NCBI RefSeq assembly: GCF_040712315.1
Contig: NC_134024.1
Location: forward strand, 28,325,158-28,389,157
DNA length: 64,000 bases
Source of the DNA: Castanea sativa
Lineage: Eukaryota > Streptophyta > Magnoliopsida > Fagales > Fagaceae
Direction: 5' to 3'
The notes under the pieces: generated by a model
Told to the model about the DNA's origin: nothing
The model's input: the letters and a program-made list of their open reading frames with translations, nothing else
Databases searched by the model: none
Position numbers and translations under genes: made by a program
Part shown: positions 37,671 through 48,759 of the stretch, piece by piece
How positions within the stretch are numbered: position 1 is the stretch's first letter
How the letters are laid out: each line of letters starts with the position of its first letter

Positions 37671-38205
37671 ATGTTGGGAACAAGTAATTATCTCTCCAGT
37701 TCTGATGGCCATGTTTGTGATGTTGAGACTGCATCATTAGGACGTCCCTAAAACTTCATACATTTGGTAGGAGGTTTTATACTTGTCGCTATTGGTCACC
37801 AGTAAGTACCATATCCAAGTATTGCATGTATACATACTATTGTTGTGTGTTAACGAACCAACTCGTTGTTAGACTGTTTATGTGTTGTATTGTATTGTGC
37901 AGGATGACGACCGTGCATGCAAGTTCTTCAAGTGGTTAGACACCAGCATTTGTTGTACGCATGACGCAGCAATAACACCTATAGTTATAGCCAAATTCAA
38001 GCGATTGGAGTATGTGGTTGAAGTTTCCAATGAAGAGTTGAAGCAAGCACACGCCTTGATAGACGCAGCATTGGAAAGGGAGCGAGTTGCAAAACGAAAG
38101 GTTGAAAGAGCCAATACTGAACGCATGATTTCTATAGACACACGCCTTATTATTATTACATTTGTTTTGTATGTTAATCGTACTAGTGCAAGTTACAATT
38201 TTTGA
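37671..38205 (+). pseudogene. GRF-type zinc-finger ORF (At4g04775-like), one frameshift
   Basis: Two exons, 37671-37801 and 37903-38205, join in phase across a GT-AG intron (CACCA/GTAAGT...GTGCAG/GATGAC). The zf-GRF core is visible: the first part carries HVCDVETASL, then after a break FGRRFYTCRYWSP, and exon 2 gives DDDRACKFFKWLD. A basic coiled-coil-like helix (ELKQAHALIDAALERERVAK) follows. The break is one missing base near 37737-37741. GRF fingers bind nucleic acid in other proteins, and small plant proteins of this type are of unknown function. It lies inside the Harbinger element, convergent with the transposase gene. Confidence 0.75.
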
Positions 38206-38325
38206 TATGTATGTAGTTGTACTATTGCAAGTAAGAATTTAAAACAGATGTGGAGACGTTTGATGGAGACAATGTCTATATTTCCTCGTTCAAGGAGATT
38301 GTAAGTTTTGTTGTTCTATATAGTT

Positions 38326-38327
<2 letters not shown>

Positions 38328-38374
<47 letters not shown>
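38328..38374. repeat. (TA)n microsatellite inside the Harbinger element
   Basis: About 23 TA units between the GRF ORF and the transposase gene. Confidence 0.95.
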
Positions 38375-38379
<5 letters not shown>

Positions 38380-38719
38380 TATTTATGTGTGTACACTTTG
38401 CCAGCAAATTACTTTAAAACAAACTTCATTTGATTTTGTTTTCTTCATTTTCGTTTTAAATTCCTGGCAAATTACTTTTGCCAATCTGAAAGACCATTGA
38501 GTTTGTAATTTGTTCAGATAAGATTGGACTTTATTCCGAAATGCGGTATGAGCTTAGAATCTACTAGTGTACTACTAATGAGTTCTACATGTGACGATAT
38601 ACACCAAATTCATAAATGATATGGTATTACAATCAAGTTTTTTGAGCCATCAGTTTCACTTTACCAACAAAAAATCACCATAAAACAAAATGAGGTTACA
38701 TTGAAGTTTGTGACAGTTG

Positions 38720-40170
38720 TTAATGATCCCTACATATCGATGTAGTGATGTTGTTCCGAACCTCTCTCATCTCAGCAGAGTCCAAGTAAGAGACCACATG
38801 TGACACTCCATCGTAATGACCTCCCTCATTACCTCCATATGTGCCCCGTGCAGGATTCCCACGTTCACCGTCATTGGGTTCATGTGCTCTAATAAAATTG
38901 TGAAGAACCATTGTAGCAACAATGATGTGATTTTGAGTGCGTATATGAAAGGCTGGCATGCTTTTCAAAATTTTCCATCTATTCTTCCACACTTCAAAAG
39001 TTCGTTCTATGACCGTACAAAGTGAGGAATGGAGATAATTAAATTTCTCCTCTGGATGATGCAGTGCTGCACCTTGCTGAAAATCAGGGATGTGGTACCT
39101 CTCCCCCTTATATGATGCAAGGAACCCTCTCTTCATAGGGTACCTTAAATCAACAAGATAGTACTTCCTGCAAACGAACACGTTTATTACATTAGCATTT
39201 TCATTACATAATACATATTGATATACTCTAATTAAACTTCATCTTTACAAACCTTCTGGAGGTTTTGGGAAGTTGTCCCTCTCATTATTGTGGCAATTTA
39301 AAAAGATCCTTGTGTCATGCGCTGACCCTTCCCATCCAACACACGCAAATGTGAATTTCATATCGAAATCACTTGCGCACATGCAGTTCACTGTTGTGAT
39401 CCCTTTCCTTCCTCTATATGGGTGTTGCTCCTCAACTGGTAAGACCATGGGGACGTGAACCCCATCAATCACACCAATGCAACCCTAACCATGTGAAATG
39501 AAATACGTGGTATGAGCATAAATATAATTCGAAAAAATCAAGTCAAAATGCCAAATTCACAAAGTACCTTGAAATGTGGCCAATATGACTGCGAATATGT
39601 GATGGCACGTCCTCGAATGTAGGATCAGCAAGCTTGATAATGTCTGCTGCCATAACGATGGCTAACAATGTCACTACCGTGGCCACGTGTTGATGCACTG
39701 TCTCCCCCGAATGCTGAAATCTATCCTGCACCATTTTGTTACCCATGTTATTACCAAGTATCACCAATGTCATCGCCACTGACTCCTCCAAGCAAACTCT
39801 TTAAGTACCTTGATATCCATACTGAGTGCGCAATGTATTACACAATTGCCGAAACACATGGCTTGACAATCTAAACGCATTGCGACATTTGTTCTCATTT
39901 CCATTTAATGTATACAGTACCCATTCATACCCTGTCTGTATATTCGTATGCATTGGTACTTTGCTCATATAGGTGTCCACGTAAACGTAGACACTTACAC
40001 ACCCAGCTATATATGTTGCGAGGATAATGTCGTCGCTTATATCGAAGTTTGCGTCCCTGCATATGCATTTGAATTTAATTGCATGTAACAACTGGTATAT
40101 TCACATATTTCCATGAAAGTATTGAAACTCACTGGTGCTCGGAATCGGATGAGTCGTTTAGCAAATCCAT
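38720..40170 (-). pseudogene. PIF/Harbinger DDE transposase, three breaks
   Basis: It would cut and paste the element in the nucleus. Exons on the minus strand: 40170-40133 (start MDLLNDSSDSEHQ), 40056-39568, 39484-39253 and 39167-38720. The DDE nuclease acids are visible: GCIGVIDGVHVP, GSAHDTRIF and VIERTFEVWKNRWK. HNFIRAHE follows near the C-terminus. Breaks: TAA at 39801-39803 in a stretch otherwise open (QGT then RVCLEESVAM), a one-base frameshift near 39580 before YWPHFK, and an exon 3/4 junction that is one base short. The residues for catalysis remain, so loss of activity comes from frame breaks. Confidence 0.9.
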
Positions 40171-40438
40171 CCTTCTGTTAATTGGGAACTAGTACAGTCA
40201 ACTTTTACCTAATTTTGTTTTAATTGGCAGAGAAAAATGCCTTATAATCAGGCCAAGATTGACAAAAACTCCTATGTAATGAGCACTGTAACTATTCATA
40301 GCTAAATACCCCCTATCAATGTTCATACAAAAATATCACCACTAAACTGTAAATTAACAATATTCAAATCTGGATCCCTTGTGTATAGCAAGAAAATGCA
40401 TTAAATAAGTTCCAGTTTTCAAATTCAAAGGTAATCAT

Positions 40439-41060
40439 ATGCTCAATATGCTAATCAATTCAGCAGGTACTAGAAGCTCTTGTGCGCATGTTAATCCTGC
40501 TATCAAAATTGCTTTTGCAAGCTTTGGTAATTTTCCATGGTCTAAGGTATATAATTTTGGTTTTTGGATATGTACAATGTGTAGCAGTGTAGGTACTAAA
40601 ATTGAAGTTGTCCCTTTTTGCGTGATTGTGTAACAGGTTCCACTCTATATAATAGCACAAATATTGGGTTCTGTATTGGCAACATATGTTGGATAGTCAG
40701 TTTATGGTTTAAAACCAGAAATTATGACCACCAAGCCAATACAAGGTTGCAATTTTGTGTTTTGGGTGGAGCTGATTGCAAGTTTTATAATCATGTTCCT
40801 AGCTGCATCATTGACATACGAAGCTCAATCTGTAAGAAGTTTGAACCTTTACTGTGTGTTGGTTCAGCTTGTACTAAAATTAGGACTAGGATTTTGCTTG
40901 CTTTAGAAGCACCTGGACCCAAGAGGGTCCAAGATACCTTTAATAGCATTAATGAAGAGTTTATAATTTCCATTAGTTAAATTGAAAACATTTTGCAGAT
41001 AGGCCACTTGTCTGGCTTTGCTGTTGGAATCAGTATTTGCACTTAACAAAGTGGTGTCAT
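40439..41060 (+). pseudogene. captured fragment of a NIP (NIP7;1-like) aquaporin gene with introns
   Basis: Three exon pieces keep correct phase and GT-AG sites: about 40439-40546, 40637-40831 and 40999 to about 41045. The first ends with the pore motif and its context (AHVNPAIKIAFASFGNFPWSK). The second gives VPLYIIAQILGSVLATYVG, then a TAG at 40694-40696, then SVYGLKPEIMTTKPIQG and the membrane helix WVELIASFIIMFLAASLTYE. The third gives IGHLSGFAVGISI before it decays. The N-terminal helices and the second NPA region are missing. Introns are retained, so the piece was copied as DNA and not through mRNA. It lies between the transposase and Myb-like genes. Confidence 0.85.
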
Positions 41061-42969
41061 ATATTCTTTTAAGGTAGTAAAATAATTTATAATTGAATTT
41101 TTAAGCAATTTTATACATTATTAAATAATTACTCAAAGATTAGATTTCCGTTTTATTATGAAGATTCATTTTGACGAGTCTCATGATTGCAAAAGCCAAA
41201 AAGCATGTGAAATTTAAGTGAAATAAAACATCAAATTTAGTAAACTGAATGGTGTCAAATAAAACATCCAATAATTTAAGTGAAATTTTCTTTTAACTCT
41301 ATAAAATAATTACACATTTCACTATGACAATAATTTAAATTCAGCCAAAAAATGCCAAGTCAATAATTTAATTCCTTCAGCCATGGTTCTCAAATAGACA
41401 GAATAGCAGATCATTATTATAAAATTTGAAAATAAAATACAATGAAGTATTATAATGCAAGCTGAATCCCACTAAAAAGACCAAACTGTATCCCACAGTC
41501 TCACTGAAAAGCATTCACACACAACACTTATCATGTTATCAAAAAAAAAAAACACACACACACACAAGTTCTTGGGGCAGTTTGAGCCCATGCTTTGAGG
41601 ATACAGGTCAACACAGTAAGACCAACCTTTGAAAGTAGGAACCTGTTAAGCCAACAGAAGGCATTTTCTGATTTTCAATGCATGATTGTGATAGAAATCA
41701 GAGCTAAAACTTCAAGGAAAAAGCTAGAGTGATAATGTTATTTATTGAACTTCACTAGTGGATTTCCAACGTGGCTTTTGATATATATGTGCATATTTAC
41801 ACTTCAGAAGGACAATGAACAAAGACAAAAAGTATTTATACCCTAAAGTCTTTATTTTTTATTTTTTATTATATCCTATATCACCCAAATGCCACCTATT
41901 TTTGGAACAATTAATACTAATCACACAACAAAAGTTTAAGTTTAAGACCTAAATAAGCCCCCCTCCCTACCCCTTAGGAGTGTCATAGAGCAATGCATAA
42001 AGGCAGTAGGATCATGCTAATGATTTTTACGCTAATATGATTAGATTTGGGAGTCCCATAGTGATATAATGTTCAAACCCAGAACTCTCTCATAGGCATA
42101 GTACACTCAAATCTCCATTGGGTTGAGGTTTCTTACAATTTTTATGTACTTTTAAAGAACATGTTCAAAACTGGTTGTACTTTAAGCACAAATCCTTAAT
42201 CAATTGGGCCACCACAAGTCAATTTTCCACCATTGAGTCCATCTGTATATGCTAATATGTCTCCCAACACAGTGAACAAAACTCACTCACATGTGTGTGG
42301 AATTAAGGTAGCGTATGGATGGTGATATCATGACTCAGTGCACAGTGTTCCCTTGATGAAGGAGAATCAGTCAGATAACAACTCACTAATCACATAGGAA
42401 ATTTCATGCATACTTCCCATTTTCAATAGATAAAACCTTCAAAGATTGTGGGTTTTTCAATGGATGATATAAGTCACCAATTTATAGAAATCATATAATC
42501 TCAGCTACACTCTAAAACAATAAGAGTCTTTTACACCTACAATATACTAGTTTTCTAGTGCAAACATGTTCCACCATAATGAACAGAGCCTTACAAGAGA
42601 AAAATGAACCGTTTATCATTCACATAAGATATTTACAGCTCAGAATACATTGATCCCATATGCATAACACCAATTTTTTAAAAATCAACCTCTTTTTAAT
42701 CACTCAAACGAGATGAATATTCCAAAAAAAAACCCAACTGAATCAAAAGAAACAACATTGTTTTCAACAAAAAAAAAAGTTTCAAAATGCACCAATCAAT
42801 AAGATTAGAATAGAACAGCTTTGACCCACCAGGTCTAGGAAACTCTGCTTATCAGTAACTCCATCCACACATGCAATTCCTACACTTAGCCATTATTAAG
42901 AAACTCAACCTTGTAGTGGACATATCATGATATAATTGTATGAAAAGGAAAACATGATAAGCATTTCAC
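41061..42969. other. non-coding interior of the Harbinger element
   Basis: AT-rich DNA without a recognisable exon. It may be intron sequence carried with the aquaporin or kinase pieces, since it lies between them. A (CA) run at about 41555 is the only simple repeat of note. Confidence 0.45.
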
Positions 42970-43032
42970 CTTTGGTGTAAGATCTTGATGCACCACGCCC
43001 TGAAGATGACAAAATGCAACCACATTCAGTAT
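42970..43032 (-). pseudogene. single exon of a CDPK-related protein kinase (CRK)
   Basis: The minus strand reads [21 protein letters not shown], bounded by an acceptor CTACAG/ATACTG and a donor AAG/GTGAAATG. This equals a kinase catalytic-loop exon of plant CDPK-related kinases, whose usual HRDLKPE has become HQDLTPK (the catalytic Asp remains). At 63 bp it is exactly 21 codons in phase 0. No neighbouring kinase exon was found, so only this fragment was carried in. It is the second host-gene piece in the element. Confidence 0.7.
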
Positions 43033-43447
43033 CTGTAGCGTTACACATTAAAAATAGAGGTAAGCAGTTTGTATAGATTTGTCATTAGACAACCCAACAA
43101 GTGTACAGATTTGTATAGATTGTGAAATGCCTTCCAAAAGCAGTTTCACTTCACCCAGCAAGTTGGAAAATGAAGAATTAATTATAGATGCCCGTTATAG
43201 ACAGTAGCAGAACAAAAAGGAACAGGTAATCATACATAAGATTAGGTAGTAATAAGAGTCTTACATACACATGGTGGCCATATAGTTTGTGCCCATTAAA
43301 AATAAAAAAAATAAAAAATAAAAAAAATAAAAAATAAAAAAGACTGCAACAGGTACAACAAGAAATAATTACTGCTTAATTGTCTAAAGAGTGCAACATG
43401 TAAAACACCAAGGTTTTGGGAATTAGGGTTGTAGACAAGCCCCTTTC

Positions 43448-44501
43448 CTATAAAGCAAAATGCAACTGAGGGTTCATGGTGTACTGCATCTCTAGCCACT
43501 TCAGCTGGACCTCCTTCTTCTCTCTATTAGCTACAAACATGTTCCTACCGTCTAGGTTATTAACGAACAAACAGGTGTTGAACATATAAAGGCAATCACC
43601 GGCTTGCACCCCAGGAAGACTCAACACCATGTCCATAATTGCTTGCATCTCATTAGCGGCTGCGGAAGCAAATGGTGTACGAGTACTTACACTTCTACTT
43701 TCAACAATAATATTTGAGATGCTCTTTAAATAGTCGAACAACTCTTGCACAACTGAGCATTTTTCTTGGTTTCTTGCAAATTCCCCTAAAAAGGTGGACA
43801 CCGTTTGCCAAGCCTTTCCCCTTATTGACTGCCGATGTTGCCCTCGACGATGATGGGCCTTCAACCTCCATTGGGTCAACATTGGCAGAGGGTTCACATT
43901 GGGGGTCGACAAATTCTATGCTGTTATTGGAGTCCCCAGACCCTTCAGTGCATGCCTTTGGCATTTCACCACTCGGGCAGAATGCATTTTTCCCTATTGC
44001 ACAAGTGCCTTCAAACATGATTTCCATAGACTGAACATTTGGCAAAGGTTTGTTTTTATAGTTTAATGCCTTGGGACATGCCTACATGTGGACAATCGGT
44101 AGTTAGAACACAATATAGTTGTTGACAGTTGGGTTTTCTCAAATTATGTAAAGTGAACTAACCTGAAGCTTTCAGGTCCACCACTCATCACTGGCCTCAA
44201 GGTCCCCAGTTACAGGATCAACACCCAACCCAGAGTCACGGTCAAAACACTCCCTCCAATTCTTCCACAGTCTTCTCAAATGATCCCATTTGTTTTTGAA
44301 CTGTACGTGAGTCACTACTTTTCCAATTTCAGTCAACTGCTCAATCACTGCATCAACCCCTTCCCTTCTCAAATATCCTTGATGCCTCTTGCCATCTAGG
44401 ACTTGAGCAGCACTCAAATCACAAAAATCTTTTACTTCCTTACTATCTTTCCACCCAATTCTGACCTCATTACCACCGTCCTTCGATTTCCCCTTACCCA
44501 T
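43448..44501 (-). pseudogene. Myb/SANT-like ORF1 of the Harbinger element, two breaks
   Basis: The partner protein of Harbinger transposases carries a Myb/SANT-like domain that binds DNA and helps bring the transposase into the nucleus. Exon 1 (44501-44163) encodes it: an N-terminal basic stretch, then FCDLSAAQVL, FKNKWDHLRRLWKNW and DPVTGDLEASDEWW, typical of the plant Myb_DNA-bind_3 group. An in-frame TGA at 44172-44174 lies two codons before the donor CAG/GTTAG. Exon 2 (44081-43448) holds a linker and a C-terminal helical part (MVLSLPGVQAGDCLYMFNTC). It changes frame near 43820, so one frameshift is present. Transcription direction is the same as the transposase, which lies 3.3 kb downstream. 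Confidence 0.85.
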
Positions 44502-45766
44502 TTTTGCACCTTTGAACTGGTGTTGAAAGGAACATAATCACAGTAGATTTTAGGTTCCAATGTTACCAGACAACATATGGTGTATAAACAAAAATAAAAT
44601 ACCATTACCACTTCCTGAGGGGAAAATAACCCCCAAAGTTCTCACCAATGTACAAGTTGTTTCTACAGCCAGGCATGAACACAAAAGCCAATAAAATCTT
44701 TGGCAGGATACTGAGAACAACTTCTCAACCCCTCTATCTCAAACTGGAAGCTTGTCTTCCAATAAATTAAAAATATATATAAAAAATGTTGCTCCCTAAC
44801 CTACCAACTTTACCAATGTGGGAAGAATCAGGGGAGTACTAAAGTTAGACAAGGGAAATACACTAGACTCTCTGAAAACACATTCAATTGTTAAAGGTTG
44901 ATAAGCAATGGGGATAATGTTCGGGAATCCCTGATCCTGGTTCAGACAAGAGAAACCCTAATTCAAATTAAGTTGTGAAATATTACTAATTGAACTACAA
45001 AATACCAATGATTTTAGGAAAAGCCAAAAAAAAATACTATTGTCAAGAAGAGAAACACACAAAATTAGACGACGAAGAGCACAGCCAAGCGTAGAACACA
45101 AAACACACAAAATTAAACCCACATACTAGTGGCATGGAAAACACACAAAGCACAGCCAAATGTAGAACACAAAACCACAAAATTGAAGCCTCATTTGTAC
45201 AATATAAGAACACACCAACAGATCAGAAAGTATGAGAAGTTAGACAGAACTTACCCGTGAATAAAGAGACCCACAGTGGCGGCAACGACGTCCCAAGCGA
45301 AGCGAAGCTAAGTTGGAGCGAAGGAAGAACAGAGGAGGGCTTTGTTTGTTCCTTCTAATGGGTTTGCTCTGTTTCCTCAGTTTTTATGGGTTATTGGTTG
45401 GTGGGTAGGTGCACTTCATTGAAGACGAAAAGGATGAAGCATTGAAGGAGATTGAAGGCATCACTGCCAAAGTGGTTGAGAGGAATCACGATACAATGAG
45501 AAAATAGCCGTTGGATCCAAACGCACTGTTTTGGGGTTGAGCTTTCTTTCGTGGGTTTGAGATTTGGGTTTTTGTTCAGTACAGTGTGTGCAACGCATTT
45601 CCTGGGATTTCAGTCCATGAATACTGTAGCTGCAGACGCGTTATTTTTTAATGAAACGGTGCGTGTAATAGTTTTTCATCCAGCGTTTTCCTGCGTTTCT
45701 TTCGTGCCCCTATAGACACGGGTCCCACAGCCATCCAAATGCAAACATCCAAACGCTGAGTAAAAC
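44502..45766 (-). other. upstream region of the Myb-like ORF and right end of the Harbinger element
   Basis: This should hold promoter and leader of ORF1. No TATA box is clear. Close to the right TIR there is one ACTGTAG copy, like those inside the left end, and CATCCAAA motifs. Confidence 0.5.
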
Positions 45767-45785
45767 GCTGCATCCAAACGCTCTC
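45767..45785 (-). repeat. right TIR of the Harbinger element
   Basis: The inverted sequence reads GAGAGCGTTTGGATGCAGC, followed outside by TTA. Two further CATCCAAA motifs lie just inside (45.73-45.75 kb). Confidence 0.85.
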
Positions 45786-45788
45786 TTA

Positions 45789-47326
45789 GTCGTTGATCAA
45801 GGACCACCACTAAAATTTAAATATTTCTCAAATTTTTCTTAGAGATTTGTGTTATGCTTGAGTCCATATATATTTATAAACCTCAATCTAAATGGGTCTA
45901 AGTTTTGCTTGTTCTACCTGTACTAGTGTTTTTCACTATCACACAACTAAACGACTTCAATGCAATGCACATTGTTAGTCAATTCATGACAGCTCCACAA
46001 TCTTCTCACTATGTTGATATCATTTGCATTTTTTGATATTCAAATACCTTGGTCAATGGGCTCCAATTTTGGATTTGGATTTGGATTTGAGGAGGGCTAA
46101 ATCTAAATGTTTTGTTCGGTTAACTTAAAATGAGAAGAATTTGAATTTGACCCAAATCCATCATGGATTTTAGGGTCCAAATCTATTGATTTCAAATCCC
46201 CTCACAAACCATGGAATTTGAAAATCCCCCACTACACGCTCTTCACTATTCTCGCGTTTCTCTACCTCTTTCTTCCTCGGCGCCACAAGCTCTTTCTTCC
46301 CTCTCTTTTTCGCGGCAACACAAGTTCGTCACTCTCAACTCTTCTCTTCCTTTTTAATCTCTCTATTTCTCTATTTCTACTAAATATGAATCCATATAGG
46401 CTCGGGGTTGTGGGTTTCATTTGATTTTTTGGTGGGTTTGCTTGGGTTTCATTTGATTGTTTGTGGGTTTTGTTCATTTGTTTGTGCATTTTGTTTCATA
46501 ATATTTTTAATGATTTGTTTTGGGTTTGTCTTTATTTTCTATTTCTATTTTCTTTTGTAAGTTTGTAATGCAAATTATGTGTTTGATGAAATGCTTCTAT
46601 GAACTATCTATGAATTGTGAAGTAATAAGTAATTGATTTGATAAATATTTGTAAATTGTTGATTCGTTGTAGGGTAGTTACTTAGCTCCTCTGTCCATGG
46701 CATCTCTTCAATTGATGAATTTCAAATCTCTTCAAAGAATTTTAAAATCAAGGGATTTCAAATCAAGACATTTTAAATAAATAGATTTCAAATCCAAATT
46801 CAAATGTTGCCATCCAAACACAACCTAATTTATTGGCAAAAGGCAAATTATGATTGCTTGTTCCAACATAAAAACTGAGTATAGAGCACTTACTAACACC
46901 AACTCATAACTTTGGCAGCTATGATGACTTATTTAATATCTGTCTTATGCTCCTATCTCCTGTAGCATGCCTATGACAATTAGAGGGCAATATAAATTGC
47001 ATACAATGATGTTTTTCATAGATGTACCAGCAATATTTTTAAATTAATTGTCACTTCGTTTATCACCACATTGTCTAAAGCACCTTATGAGCCATATTCA
47101 TTTTCTTTCCATGATCGATTGGCTAATATCTTTACCAAACCTTCTCCACCGGAACTTTTTAGGAATCTTGCATCCAAATTTAAGTTGGCCTACCACAACG
47201 CAACATTAGTTTAATAGAGAACGGTAAAACATAGGTCCAACCGTCCAAACCATAGCTTGTTTATGTTCAGTGTATTAGTATGCATGCTTTGTTACATTGT
47301 ATTATTATACTATCATATACTCAATG
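45789..47326. other. intergenic DNA with a second Harbinger-like end
   Basis: No gene seen. A GGATTT repeat lies at about 46070-46090. Near 46800-46828 the sequence CATCCAAACACAACC followed by TAA looks like the right end of another Harbinger-type element, but the opposite end could not be found. Frames at 46.2-46.5 kb are low-complexity. Confidence 0.45.
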
Positions 47327-47768
47327 CCGGCTCAACGGCGAAAATGGGCTTTTGCCCTTTTCGCAAAAAAAAAATCACCATGTTGCTCCTTTTTTCAAAC
47401 TAATTAGGGAAATGCCCATCTTTTGAAACTTGATTTTCTCAAAATCAAGTCCTATAGCAGTGTTTTAAGGAGCCTATAGTGGCGTTTTGAAACTCGATCT
47501 CCATGAAATCGAGTTATAAGGAAAAAAAAAAAAAAAAACTTGCATGGAACTCGAGTTCCAAAACGCCACTATAGGTCTTGAAAACGTTACTATAGGCTCC
47601 TTAAAACACCTCTATAGGGCTCCATAATTTTTTTTTTTTTTTGAAACTCGATTTTGAGAAAATCAAGTTTCAAAAGAGAGGCATTTCTCTAATTAGTTTG
47701 GAAAAGGAGGCAACACGCTGATTTGTTTTCACGAAAATGGCAAAAGCCCATTTTCCCCCCGGCTCAAC
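47327..47768. mobile_element. foldback MITE (422 bp) with 9 to 10-bp target duplication
   Basis: The body is 47337-47758. Ends GGCGAAAATGGGCTTTTGCC and (inverted) GGGGAAAATGGGCTTTTGCC match, with arm complementarity to the centre, which contains AACTCGAGTT. CCGGCTCAAC is duplicated at 47327-47336 and 47759-47768. This is a Mutator-like MITE by end structure and duplication length. It shares its CTCGAG core and ACTCGATTTT motifs with the element at 5120-5472. Confidence 0.85.
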
Positions 47769-47913
47769 ACTATAAGTAATTGATGAGGTTGCATAAGGCC
47801 TCAAGTAGAAAAATGTAAAAAGGGCCTCAATTTTAATTTAATTAAACCCAAATATTAGCTAATAAATAAAATAATATCTTTTTTATTGTATGAAAAACAA
47901 AAAATGTTATGTG

Positions 47914-48063
47914 CACAACATTTCTCACAATACTTTTACAATAAATTCTAAGTAACAAATTTTTATTGACTATTATTGATGACAAAAAAATGATTTTAGT
48001 GGTGGATTCAAATTAAAACTAGTAACAACTTAACACCTAGTATTTGTTGTGAAAAATATTGTG
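47914..48063. mobile_element. 150-bp MITE
   Basis: The left end CACAACATTTCTCACAATA and inverted right end CACAATATTTTTCACAACA are similar terminal inverted repeats. Interior motifs match 1225-1385 and, inverted, 48.12-48.26 kb. Confidence 0.65.
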
Positions 48064-48116
48064 AATATAGTACTTCTAAAAAAAAAAAAAAGCAATACAC
48101 AGAAAAAAAAAAATTC

Positions 48117-48258
48117 ATAACATTTTTCACTATAGTTGATTTAGCAAATTTTTACTAGTTCTCATCTAGATCCACCACTAACATCATTTTTTTACTTACT
48201 ACTATCAATCTACCACATTAACAGGTGTAAAAACTTTTGTCAATTTTTTTGTATCTAT
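48117..48258 (-). mobile_element. inverted second copy of the 47.9 kb MITE
   Basis: CATAACATTTTTCAC, then AGATCCACCACTAA, then a CATTTTTTTAC-type run, then TACTATCAATCTACC are the reverse complement of motifs in 47914-48063. The two copies lie about 50 bp apart head to head, so together they could fold. Confidence 0.55.
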
Positions 48259-48299
48259 ATAGGCTTTCAATAAAAAATAAAAATAAAAATCTATATGGT

Positions 48300-48759
48300 T
48301 CATGTTAATCTATATATATATATATCCTGAGCTTCTTTAAATAGACTGGGTGGAGCTTAGGAACCTCTGAGGGAGCTTAGGATCCTTTTAAGATTCCTGA
48401 ATTTCTGAGGGGGTAATTTGCTTTTTCAGATGGTGAAAACCTTTTTCACCAACAGTAGACGGGAACCTCAAAAGAGCAGCGTAGCTGTGACACCGTTCAT
48501 GTTTTGTCTCTTTGTGTCAGCTGGTACTGTTCATGAATAGTAACTTGTCTGCTGGTACTGTTCTGCATAGTGATCGAATTTGGAACTGTTTGGAACTATT
48601 CTGAGTAATGACTGGTGCTACAAGAATAGTCTAAAAACTATCCAAATTATGGCCCTCGTAGGGGTCTTGAGAATTCTAGAAGGGGTCAAATGGTTGGTGA
48701 CTGGTAGATGCTTCAGAAGAGGTAGGAGAACTCTTTTCTTCCTCTTTTAACTATGAAGC
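48300..48759. other. short repeats, no gene
   Basis: A repeated phrase GGTACTGTTC (about 48.52 and 48.56 kb) and an AGCTTAGGA repeat occur here. This may be the non-coding flank of the pararetrovirus-like relic. Confidence 0.35.

Larger units (their letters stand above)
35813..45785 (-). mobile_element. complete PIF/Harbinger element (9,973 bp), mutated, with extra cargo
   Basis: TTA flanks both ends (35810-35812 and 45786-45788), the three-base duplication typical of PIF/Harbinger. The left end GGGTCCGTTTGGATGCA and inverted right end GAGAGCGTTTGGATGCA match at 14 of 17. ACTGTAG motifs recur just inside the left end and once near the right. The minus strand carries the two standard genes, a Myb/SANT-like ORF (44.5-43.4 kb) and then a DDE transposase (40.2-38.7 kb). 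The plus strand carries a GRF zinc-finger ORF (37.7-38.2 kb) and a NIP aquaporin piece (40.4-41.05 kb). A kinase exon sits at 43.0 kb. At nearly 10 kb it is larger than usual for the family. Confidence 0.85.

Noticed and set aside
40180..40195. CTAGT as another Helitron end between the transposase and the cargo
   Set aside because: There is no hairpin in the 30 bases upstream on either strand.
40791..40973. Minus-strand open frame over the aquaporin piece
   Set aside because: It is the complement of the NIP exon and intron, which explain the sequence better.
41930..42180. Possible second SINE (GGTTTGAAC on the minus strand)
   Set aside because: There is no convincing A box, tail or target-site duplication.
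46040..46830. Full Harbinger MITE
   Set aside because: Only the right end (CATCCAAACACAACC followed by TAA) is convincing and the left end has no matching inverted sequence.
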